Origin: Planctomycetaceae bacterium
GTDB lineage: Bacteria; Planctomycetota; Planctomycetia; Pirellulales; PNKZ01
Length of the DNA: 33,228 nt
Direction: 5' to 3'
Assembly: GCA_016794255.1 (NCBI GenBank)
Contig: JAEUIL010000605.1
Span: 1 to 33,228 of the forward strand
Shown: piece by piece, positions 15,769 to 22,319 of the stretch
Layout of the letters: each line of letters starts with the position of its first letter
Position numbering within the stretch: the first letter of the stretch is position 1
Made by a program: the position numbers and the translations under genes
Notes under the pieces: generated by a model
The model's input: only the letters and a program-made list of their open reading frames with translations
Told to the model about the DNA's origin: nothing
The model's database searches: none

Positions 15769-16776
15769 ATGAGCATTGCTGAATCGATGGAGCAACGGGC
15801 TGCCGAGTTCGTGCGTCGCTACGAAGCGGTGCGCGAAGAGATCGGCCGGGTCATCGTCGGCCACGACGAGATTGTTCACGGCGTGCTCACCTGCTTGTTC
15901 GTCGGCGGGCATTGTTTGCTCGAAGGGGTGCCGGGGCTCGGCAAGACACTGTTGATTCGCACGTTGGCCCAGACGCTCGATCTAAAGTTTTCGCGCATTC
16001 AGTTCACGCCCGATTTGATGCCGGCCGACGTGCTCGGCACGAACATGGTGGTCGAAACGCCCGAGGGTCGCCGGGTGTTCGAGTTCCAGCAGGGACCGAT
16101 CTTCACGCAGATTTGCTTGGCTGACGAAATCAATCGTGCCACGCCGAAGACTCAATCAGCCCTGCTCGAAACGATGCAAGAGGGCTGCATCACGGTCGGT
16201 GGCAAGACGTATGTCTTGGAGAAGCCGTTCTTCGTGATGGCGACACAGAACCCGATCGAACAGGAGGGAACGTATCCGTTGCCCGAGGCGCAGTTGGATC
16301 GGTTCTTCTTCAAGCTCGTCGTGGGCTATTCGAGTCGCCAAGAGCTGTCGACCATCGTCGATCGCACGACCAAAGGACAATTCGTCGAGTCGCGCAAGGT
16401 GATGGACGGGGCCGAGATTCGTCGCTGGCAGCAACTGATTCGCGAGGTGATCATCGCTCCGCACGTGCAGGATTATCTGGTGCGGCTCGTGTTGGCGACA
16501 CATCCCGAGGGGGAATGTGCCGTGCCGATCACGAATCAATACATTCGCTGGGGGAGCAGTCCGCGTGGTGCGCAGACCATTGCACTGGCGGCCAAGGTGC
16601 GAGCGCTCCTCGGCGGCCGCTACAACGTCAGCTTCGAGGACATTCGCCGCGTGTATCAACCGGCCTTGCGACATCGCGTGCTACTGAATTTTGAAGCCCA
16701 GGCCGAGGGAATCGCGACGGACGATGTGCTGCGGCAGATTTTGGAGACGGTCCCCGACAAAGAGGACAAGAAGTAA
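15769..16776 (+). CDS. moxR: MoxR-family AAA+ ATPase
   Basis: The protein is 335 aa, the usual size. Walker A is GVPGLGKT at 53-60, Walker B ICLADEIN at 115-122, and sensor 1 lies in VMATQNPIEQEGTYPLPEAQLDRFFF. The C-terminal lid carries ATHPEGECAVPITNQYIRWGSSPRGAQTIALAAK, with the family's sensor-2 SPRG. MoxR ATPases act as cytosolic chaperones for metal-cofactor insertion or for assembly of von Willebrand A-domain proteins, generally encoded next door with a DUF58 gene. Here the following 447 bases contain no gene, so the partner is either elsewhere or missing. The start at 15769 follows GAGGGGACG, a weak ribosome binding site. Confidence 0.95.
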   Translation: MSIAESMEQRAAEFVRRYEAVREEIGRVIVGHDEIVHGVLTCLFVGGHCLLEGVPGLGKTLLIRTLAQTLDLKFSRIQFTPDLMPADVLGTNMVVETPEGRRVFEFQQGPIFTQICLADEINRATPKTQSALLETMQEGCITVGGKTYVLEKPFFVMATQNPIEQEGTYPLPEAQLDRFFFKLVVGYSSRQELSTIVDRTTKGQFVESRKVMDGAEIRRWQQLIREVIIAPHVQDYLVRLVLATHPEGECAVPITNQYIRWGSSPRGAQTIALAAKVRALLGGRYNVSFEDIRRVYQPALRHRVLLNFEAQAEGIATDDVLRQILETVPDKEDKK

Positions 16777-17223
16777 GCGTCGGTGCGTCGCCGTCATTCC
16801 CCTGCCGATCGTCGCCTCATCAGGTAAACAACTGCGTAGGGTGGGCGATCCAGGGTGAGAGGAAAGCCTTGGAAGTGTTGAGCTTGCTAGCGTCCGTCTC
16901 TCGGACGAGCCGCGTCGATCAAGAAATGTTGATGTTTTGCTTGATCGGCGGAGGGGCATCGTTTAGGCTCTGGTCGTAGACCTGCCTGCCCCCAAGAATT
17001 TGGCAACGTTTTGATCCTGTAAATGTCGCCAAGTTTGGCCGGCGTCGCTGAACCATGCGGCGGCCAAATTCGTAATGCGTCAGATGCGGCCCCTTCGTGT
17101 GAGTCGCCGCGTTGAGCGTAAATCCTGCCTAACTTGATGAGCAATCCGCGAGCGCATGAGCGGCTCGTGTTCGTTTCCTACTTGTTCTGTTCCGTTGGTT
17201 CCCTCTAGAAGGAAGAATCCCCC
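16777..17223. other. Gene-free stretch with alternative hairpins
   Basis: I see no convincing gene in this 447-base gap between moxR and the secreted CxxC protein. Two mutually exclusive pairings share a segment: GAATTTGGC (16996-17004) with GCCAAATTC (17063-17071), and TTTGGCCG (17034-17041) with CGGCCAAA (17061-17068). The region likely holds the moxR 3' end and a long leader or promoter for the next gene. A purine-rich AGAAGGAAGAA site precedes the next start at 17224. Confidence 0.5.
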
Positions 17224-17787
17224 ATGAAGAAGTTCGCCAGTGTCGTGGTCGCGTTGGCCGTTTTGGCCGGCTCGGTGTTCGCCGAAGACCTCAAGAGCGG
17301 TCTGCAAAAGGACTCGAAGGTTGGTCCGTTCTATGTCACGAAGGTGGCTGGTCCGGAAGACGGCGTGACCGTTGGTCAAAACCTCTGCTACCGTTGCAAG
17401 TACGGCGCGAAGCCGCAAGTGATGGTGTTCGCTCGCACGGCCGATGACCGTTTGGCCACGTTGGTCAAGAAGCTCGACGAGACCGTCGGCAAGAACGAAG
17501 AGAAGCAACTCAAGGCGTTCGTGAACATCATGGCTGACTCGAAGGACGCTGCCGACGCGTCGGCCAAGGCGTTCGCTGCCAAGGCCGGTTCGAAGAACGT
17601 GCCGATCGTGGTGCCGAACGAATTCGCCAATGGTCCGGACAACTACGGCCTCAACCCGAAGGCTGACCTGACGGTGTTGATCGTCAGCGGCGGCACGGTT
17701 GTCGGCAACCACGCTTACGAGAAGGACGCTTACTGCGAAAGCTGCATCGAGAGCATCGTCAAGGATGTGGTCGCTGCGGTGAAGTAG
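17224..17787 (+). CDS. Secreted protein with two CxxC motifs, probably highly expressed
   Basis: The protein is 187 aa, with a clear signal peptide MKKFASVVVALAVLAGSVFA cut before EDL and a Shine-Dalgarno-like AAGGAAG upstream. The mature part has a CYRC motif at 55-58 and a CESC motif close to the C-terminus (171-174). Between them lie PQVMVFARTADDRLATLVKKL, VPIVVPNE and LTVLIVSGGTVVGNHAYEKDAYC, consistent with a thioredoxin-like alpha/beta fold, but I cannot name a family. Codon choice differs from neighbours: GGT, GTT and GCT are frequent and AAG is nearly exclusive for Lys, a pattern expected of strongly expressed genes. Two hairpins follow the stop, one of them a strong terminator. A periplasmic redox or metal-binding role is only a guess. 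Confidence 0.85.
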   Translation: MKKFASVVVALAVLAGSVFAEDLKSGLQKDSKVGPFYVTKVAGPEDGVTVGQNLCYRCKYGAKPQVMVFARTADDRLATLVKKLDETVGKNEEKQLKAFVNIMADSKDAADASAKAFAAKAGSKNVPIVVPNEFANGPDNYGLNPKADLTVLIVSGGTVVGNHAYEKDAYCESCIESIVKDVVAAVK

Positions 17788-17793
17788 TGAATC

Positions 17794-17817
17794 GGGCATG
17801 ATCTGCGGATCGTGCCC
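17794..17817 (+). terminator. Hairpin right after the secreted CxxC protein gene
   Basis: GGGCATGATC and GATCGTGCCC pair around TGCG, with one U-G wobble. No T-run follows, so it may protect the 3' end of the mRNA while the next hairpin stops transcription. Confidence 0.5.
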
Positions 17818-17841
17818 AGCGATACTTCGATTGAACGAACC

Positions 17842-17889
17842 CGGGCCGCGAGTGCGTCAGCTGACGTCTCGCGGCCCGCGGTGCTTTTT
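17842..17889 (+). terminator. Strong intrinsic terminator
   Basis: CGGGCCGCGAG at 17842-17852 pairs perfectly with CTCGCGGCCCG at 17868-17878. The apex contains its own 12-base palindrome, CGTCAGCTGACG. The stem is followed a few bases on by a run of five T residues at 17885-17889. It ends transcripts of the secreted protein gene before the convergent moeB-like gene. Confidence 0.8.
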
Positions 17890-17970
17890 ACATCCAATTG
17901 TCACTTCGCTCTGTCGCTCGCTTGCGGTTTCGCGCTCAAGCCACGACGAGCGCGATCACCGGTCGCGGCT

Positions 17971-18726
17971 TTATGCGGACAACTGACCGCACGTCGGACA
18001 ATCAGGTCGTCGCGCAATCGCAATCGTCTGGAAACTCATCTCGCGCAAATCGTAGCTCAACAACTGATTCTCCAGCGGCTTGCCGAAGCCCGCGAGTAGT
18101 TTGATCACTTCCATCGCGGCGATCGACGCCACGGTCGAAGCCACCGCCCCGAAGACCGGAAACTCACGCTTCCAGAGCGGCGGACTCTCGGGATACAAGC
18201 AGTCGAGACACGGCGTGCGACCGGGCCGAACGGTGATCAACCGCCCCTCGAGATCGTACATCGCACAATCGACGAGCGGCTTGCGTTGTCGAACGGCCGC
18301 GCGGTTCATCGCCAGACGCTCGACGAACAACGGGGCAGCGGACACGACGAGGTCGACTTGTGAGACATATCGTCCGACATTGCTCACGTCGAGGTTCTCG
18401 TTCACCGTCTCCACCACGACCTGCGGGTTAAGCTCGCGCAAACGTCTCGCGGCCGACTCGATCCGCGGCGAGCCGACATCCGCGGTGGACATCAACAATT
18501 GACGGTTGAGATCGTTCAGACGCAGGTCGCCGGCATGAGCGAGCACCAGTCGTCCCACGCCGGCCGTCGCCAAGTGCATCGCCACGGTGCCACCGACGCC
18601 GCCGATGCGCGAGATCAACACCGACGCTGCTTTCAGCCGCCGCTGGCCGGTCTCGCCAAAATCGCGGACCCACATTTGCCACTCGTAGCGGCTTTGTTCA
18701 GCGGGCGTGAGCGCGGGATAGGTCAT
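17971..18726 (-). CDS. moeB: MoeB/ThiF/HesA-family adenylyltransferase
   Basis: The protein is 251 aa from the ATG at 18726; the frame is open much further upstream, but that part is a shadow of moaD. It is an E1-like enzyme that adenylates the C-terminal Gly-Gly of a MoaD/ThiS-type carrier. The nucleotide loop reads SRIGGVGG at 39-46, where the first Gly of GxGGxG is replaced by Arg. DLNRQLL carries the catalytic Arg. Two CxxC pairs (Cys173/Cys176 and Cys243/Cys246) are the structural zinc site. There is no rhodanese domain. It lies 41 bases after moaD and last in the mod operon, so a role in molybdopterin synthesis is favoured over thiamine synthesis. The altered loop residue deserves a check. 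Confidence 0.9.
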   Translation of the reverse strand: MTYPALTPAEQSRYEWQMWVRDFGETGQRRLKAASVLISRIGGVGGTVAMHLATAGVGRLVLAHAGDLRLNDLNRQLLMSTADVGSPRIESAARRLRELNPQVVVETVNENLDVSNVGRYVSQVDLVVSAAPLFVERLAMNRAAVRQRKPLVDCAMYDLEGRLITVRPGRTPCLDCLYPESPPLWKREFPVFGAVASTVASIAAMEVIKLLAGFGKPLENQLLSYDLREMSFQTIAIARRPDCPTCGQLSA

Positions 18727-18767
18727 GATCAGGTGCCAGTTGTGCGAAGCAGAGAACCGCGGAAAAC

Positions 18768-19055
18768 TTACCCGCCGGCGATAGGTGGCATGAGCGTCAC
18801 CACATCGCCGGATCGCAGCAAGGTTTGCGATGACTGACGGACGGAAATCGCGGTGCCGTTGACTGCGATCATTAAGCTCGGCTGCACGACGCCCGCCGCA
18901 GCATACAAATGCTTCGCGACTTCTGCCCCGTGCGTGCCGGCCAGTTGCGTGAGCAATTGGGCGAGCGTCGCACCCTCGGGCAAGTGGCAGCTCTCGTCGG
19001 CCACGCCCCGCGCGGTTCGCAATTGGGCCAAGTACTGTACGCGCAGTTCGATCAT
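18768..19055 (-). CDS. moaD: MoaD/ThiS-family sulfur-carrier protein (small subunit of molybdopterin synthase)
   Basis: The protein is 95 aa with the ubiquitin-like pattern of MoaD: MIELRVQYLAQLRTARG as the first strands, ATLAQLLTQLAGTHGAEVAKHL as the helix, LMIAVNGTAIS, and a final GDVVTLMPPIAGG. The C-terminal Gly-Gly is the site for adenylation and thiocarboxylation. Together with MoaE it inserts the dithiolene sulfurs of molybdopterin. moaE is not present in the window. It sits between modC (36 bases upstream) and the MoeB-like gene, its expected activating enzyme. A general sulfur-carrier role in another pathway cannot be excluded, but the molybdate transporter in the same operon argues for molybdenum cofactor. 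Confidence 0.9.
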   Translation of the reverse strand: MIELRVQYLAQLRTARGVADESCHLPEGATLAQLLTQLAGTHGAEVAKHLYAAAGVVQPSLMIAVNGTAISVRQSSQTLLRSGDVVTLMPPIAGG

Positions 19056-19091
19056 CGTCAGCAGCCAACGTTCGCCAAGGTTAAGAATCGA

Positions 19092-19775
19092 TCACCCTAT
19101 GCTGGCGGCAGCCGGTGCGTCGGTCAAGTCACTCAATGGTCGCTCGACGATTCGGCCAGCGTCGAGCACGAACAGTTTGTCGGCCAGCATCCGAGCCTCG
19201 GCCCGTGTGTGGGTGATGTGCAGCGTGGTGAGTCCCGTCATGCGTTGAATCGATCGCAACAACTCGCACAAGCGATCACGCGTCTTTTCGTCCAGTGCCG
19301 TGAGCGGTTCATCGAGCAACAACACCCGCGGGCGAAACGACAGGGCGCGACCCAGTGCGACGCGCTGTGCCTCGCCACCGCTGAGTCCCTGAATGCGTCG
19401 CTCGAGCAACGGTTCAATGCCCAGCACATGAGCCAACTCGGCGACGCGCTCGCGGATCACGCCGGGTGCTTGCCGCCGGATGCGGAGGGCGAATTCGAGA
19501 TGCCCGCGGACGGTCATCGTGGGAAACAGGGCCAAGTCTTGCGGCAAATACCCGACGGCCCGGTCGGCCGGTTTACGGCGGGTCACGTCGACGCCATCGA
19601 GCAGCACCCGACCACTCGCGATCGAGCGCAGTCCGCAGATCGCTTCGAGAATGGTGGTCTTGCCTTGGCCTGTGCCGCCCATCAGGACCGCATACGCGCC
19701 GCTCGGCACTGTGAACGAAACGTCGGACAACGAAAAGCTGCCGGCCCGAATGTGGAGTGATTCGAGTGCGATCAT
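19092..19775 (-). CDS. modC: Molybdate/tungstate-type ABC transporter ATP-binding protein
   Basis: The protein is 227 aa with all ABC motifs: Walker A GGTGQGKTT, Q-loop YLPQDLALFPTMTV, signature LSGGEAQRVALGRAL, Walker B VLLLDEPLTALDE and the switch His in THTRAEARMLADK. The length ends soon after the ABC domain, so the C-terminal TOBE/Mop domain of E. coli ModC is missing and direct binding of molybdate for feedback is unlikely. It energises ModB at the inner face of the membrane. Its ATG shares one base with the stop of modB (TGATG), showing tight coupling. The substrate is inferred from the ModA and ModB neighbours and from moaD/moeB downstream. Confidence 0.92.
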   Translation of the reverse strand: MIALESLHIRAGSFSLSDVSFTVPSGAYAVLMGGTGQGKTTILEAICGLRSIASGRVLLDGVDVTRRKPADRAVGYLPQDLALFPTMTVRGHLEFALRIRRQAPGVIRERVAELAHVLGIEPLLERRIQGLSGGEAQRVALGRALSFRPRVLLLDEPLTALDEKTRDRLCELLRSIQRMTGLTTLHITHTRAEARMLADKLFVLDAGRIVERPLSDLTDAPAAASIG

Positions 19776-20629
19776 CAGTTCACCCTGGCCCCCAAGCTAC
19801 GCACGAACCCCAGCACGGCCATCGCCGCGACGACCATGATCAACGACACCGCGACGGCCGCTTCGAGCTTGCCAGTGCTCAACTCGAGAAACACGGTCGT
19901 CGAAAGCACCTCGGTCCGCATCCGCGTAGCCCCGGCAAAGACCAAGATCGGTCCAAACTCGCCGAGCGATCGCGCCCAGGCGATCGTTAGCGCGGCGATG
20001 ATCCCCCGCCAGGCTTGCGGCAGAACCACGCGACAAAATGCTTGCGAGCGTCGACAGCCGAGCGTGAGCGCGACCTGTTCGGCACGCGGATCGATCTGGT
20101 CGAACGTGACCCGCATGGTTTGCACGGCAAAGGCACAGGCCACGGCAAACTGCGCGAGCACCACGGCCGGTTGAGCATAGGTGATGCGTAGTCCGAGATA
20201 CTGCTGCACCCATTTTTCGAGCGTCGTGTCGCCGAGTGGCACATGAAACAAGATCAGCAGACTCAAGCCGATCACCAGCGGCGGCAACACGATCGGCACG
20301 TCAATAATGGTGTCGATCAACCAACGTCCGCGAAATTTGAACCGCGCGAGTAAATAGCCCAGCGGCGTGCCGATGAGCACCGAGAGCAACGCCGAGATGG
20401 TGCACGTCACCAGCGTGAGCCGCACCGCCGCTTGGATCTCGGGCTTTTCCCAAGCTTCGATGAAATGGGCGGGTGAGGTGTACGCGATATCGGCCACGAT
20501 CAACAGCACGATCAGCAGCAGATAACTGCCACCCAGCGTGCCGAGCAGTGCGAAGAAGGGGGCATCCGAACCTGCGATATGCCGGCGCTCGACGACCGGT
20601 GGCAGATCACGCTGCGGCGCGTCGCTCAT
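19775..20629 (-). CDS. modB: Molybdate/tungstate-type ABC transporter permease
   Basis: The protein is 284 aa from the ATG at 20629. It has about six hydrophobic helices; the first is FALLGTLGGSYLLLIVLLIVADIAY, and another includes DVPIVLPPLVIGLSLLILF. The EAA loop that docks onto the ATPase is EQVALTLGCRRSQAFCRVVLPQAWRGII, followed by AWARSLGEFGPILVFAG, which is typical of ModB/WtpB/CysT permeases. The start overlaps the modA stop by four bases (ATGA) and the end overlaps modC by one, so the three subunits are translated as a unit. Sulfate permeases of the same superfamily are the main alternative; the context favours Mo or W. Confidence 0.92.
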   Translation of the reverse strand: MSDAPQRDLPPVVERRHIAGSDAPFFALLGTLGGSYLLLIVLLIVADIAYTSPAHFIEAWEKPEIQAAVRLTLVTCTISALLSVLIGTPLGYLLARFKFRGRWLIDTIIDVPIVLPPLVIGLSLLILFHVPLGDTTLEKWVQQYLGLRITYAQPAVVLAQFAVACAFAVQTMRVTFDQIDPRAEQVALTLGCRRSQAFCRVVLPQAWRGIIAALTIAWARSLGEFGPILVFAGATRMRTEVLSTTVFLELSTGKLEAAVAVSLIMVVAAMAVLGFVRSLGARVN

Positions 20630-22173
20630 GGCTGCGGTTCCGCGCCGAGCCAGCGAAAGCCTTCGTTCGTGAACCGCGACTGGGACTCTTCGGTGCGAAT
20701 GGCTTCGAGCAATCGTGCGACCAATTGCGGTTGCTTGGACTCCTTGGCCACGGCGAACGGTTGCGTCGCCACCGAGCACGGCAGACCGGTGATCCGCACC
20801 GCATCGAGATCGGCCGCTGCACCAGCCGCGTTGCTCAAGTAAGCCACGGCCGCGTCGAGCGAACCGGTCCGCATTTGGTTCACGAGCATGTCGCCCGAGG
20901 GAGTTTGCACCACCACGTTCTTCATAATCTCGGCTTGCACGCCTCCTTCGCTGAAGGTGCGTTGCGTCAACCAGCCAAGCGCACACTGCTTCTCATGCCC
21001 CACGCCGACACGCAGATTCGGCTTGGCGAGATCTTTCAGCGACGCGATCTTATGGGGGTTCCCCTTCTTGACCATGATGACGAGCTCGTTTTGTGACACA
21101 TCCGTGGCATCGCCAAACAGCGACTGGACTTGTTTCATGAACTCGATGTCACAGGCAAAGTACGCGTCGGGAACTTGGCCGGCTTTCATTTGCGCAACGA
21201 GGATTCCGCAGCCGTTATAGACGCGCGTGACCTTCACGCCTTCACGCTGCTCGAACGCCGTGATCGTCGCTTCGATCGCGGGCCGCAGCATCGAGCCCGA
21301 GTAAATCGTCACCTCGGGTTGCTCGCTCCAGGTGTCACCTTCGACCGTTTGAAACCCGAGCCGGCGGTAATGCGTGAGCCCTTTGTCCTCGGCCGACAAA
21401 TACCGGGCAAAGTGCAAGGCCCGCGTCGGCTGCTCACTGGACTTCAACACCGCTACCCCCACATGAGCCACGACCGCTTGCAGTTCGTCGAGCTTCACCG
21501 CTTCGAGTGACTCGTAATCGGTAAGCACCGCATCAAACACAATCCCCGCGTCAACGGCGCCGACTTTGACGTTGTTAGCCACTTCGTTGACCGTCGTGGT
21601 GTAAACCGTCGTGCGTCCATGCAACGCGTCCCAACGCCCGATCTTTTGCAACGCTTCCTTGGTCATCTTGCCGATCGCGGCGGACTCGGGATTCGCCTGC
21701 GCCAAGCGCACCTCGGGCCGCAACAGATCATCCAACTTGCGGATCTGTTGCGGATTGCCCTTGGGCACCACGACGACCGCGTGCATCGACGCGAGCGGGA
21801 AGTGCTCGGCGATCAGCTTCCGCTCCCGGGCCATGGTTAAATAGCTGTCATCGGCCGGTAAGAACAAGTCGCCCGACTTAGCGACATCGAGCGAGGCCAA
21901 GAGCGTTTGCGACGCGCCGAACTGCACCTGGACCGGCGTCTTGAACTCGGCTTCATACGCTTGCCGAATCGATTCGAGCACCGTCTTGTTGCTCGCGGCA
22001 CAATAGACGATCAGCGGCTCCTGATTGACCGCCGAGTTACCGCCCGAACCGCATGAGCCGCCCAGGCCGGCGATTGCCAGCACGATGAGCAAACGCCAGT
22101 CAAAACGTCGGCCGGGGTGACTATTGAGGAACGATGACATGGGCGGGAAAGGTTTAAAGAAGGAATCAAGCAT
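20626..22173 (-). CDS. modA: Lipoprotein with two tandem ModA-like substrate-binding domains
   Basis: The protein is 515 aa, about twice the usual 230-260 aa of ModA. A lipoprotein signal leads to Cys41 (LAIAGLGGSC); the ATG at 22140 is an equally good start. Domain 1 (about 53-280) starts LIVYCAASNKTVLESIRQAY, with HAVVVVPKGNPQQIRKLDDLL in its middle. Domain 2 (about 287-510) starts VTIYSGSMLRPAIEATITAF and carries ELVIMVKKGNPHKIASLKDL at the matching place. Both end in helical segments ahead of a FARYLSAEDKG- or LLEAIRTEES-like stretch. There is no stop, frameshift or low-complexity linker between them. It would be membrane-anchored and present oxyanions to ModB. Which domain binds what is unknown; ligand residues differ between the two. 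It is the first gene of the operon. Confidence 0.93.
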   Translation of the reverse strand: MLDSFFKPFPPMSSFLNSHPGRRFDWRLLIVLAIAGLGGSCGSGGNSAVNQEPLIVYCAASNKTVLESIRQAYEAEFKTPVQVQFGASQTLLASLDVAKSGDLFLPADDSYLTMARERKLIAEHFPLASMHAVVVVPKGNPQQIRKLDDLLRPEVRLAQANPESAAIGKMTKEALQKIGRWDALHGRTTVYTTTVNEVANNVKVGAVDAGIVFDAVLTDYESLEAVKLDELQAVVAHVGVAVLKSSEQPTRALHFARYLSAEDKGLTHYRRLGFQTVEGDTWSEQPEVTIYSGSMLRPAIEATITAFEQREGVKVTRVYNGCGILVAQMKAGQVPDAYFACDIEFMKQVQSLFGDATDVSQNELVIMVKKGNPHKIASLKDLAKPNLRVGVGHEKQCALGWLTQRTFSEGGVQAEIMKNVVVQTPSGDMLVNQMRTGSLDAAVAYLSNAAGAAADLDAVRITGLPCSVATQPFAVAKESKQPQLVARLLEAIRTEESQSRFTNEGFRWLGAEPQP

Positions 22174-22183
22174 TTCGGCCAGA

Positions 22184-22218
22184 ATTGCATGGTATGTGGC
22201 GATTCGCCCACGTGCAAT
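22184..22218 (-). promoter_or_regulatory. Imperfect hairpin in the modA leader / divergent promoter region
   Basis: ATTGCA (22184-22189) pairs with TGCAAT (22213-22218), and inside it GTGGCG (22196-22201) pairs with CGCCCAC (22205-22211) with one bulged base. The arms are offset, which suits an RNA hairpin better than a protein-binding dyad. It lies 11-45 bases ahead of the longest modA start. No Moco riboswitch or ModE box could be recognised. Confidence 0.35.
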
Positions 22219-22319
22219 GATCTGTGCCGCGTGACGAGGCGAGATTGGGCGAACCGCGGCGCTTGCGGTATGATAGTCGATCCCTTCGGCTCATCTCGTT
22301 TACCACTCGCGTATCTCGC

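Noticed and set aside
17080-17799. Minus-strand ORF of 239 aa opposite the secreted CxxC protein
   Set aside because: The plus strand has the signal peptide, ribosome binding site, codon bias and terminator; the minus frame has none of these.
19775-20986. Longer 403-aa reading of modB
   Set aside because: The extra upstream codons lie inside modA in another frame and lack membrane helices; the ATG at 20629 overlaps the modA stop as expected for coupling.
22174-22319. Moco riboswitch or ModE box upstream of modA
   Set aside because: Only a generic bulged hairpin is visible; the conserved Moco RNA features and the ModE consensus were not found.
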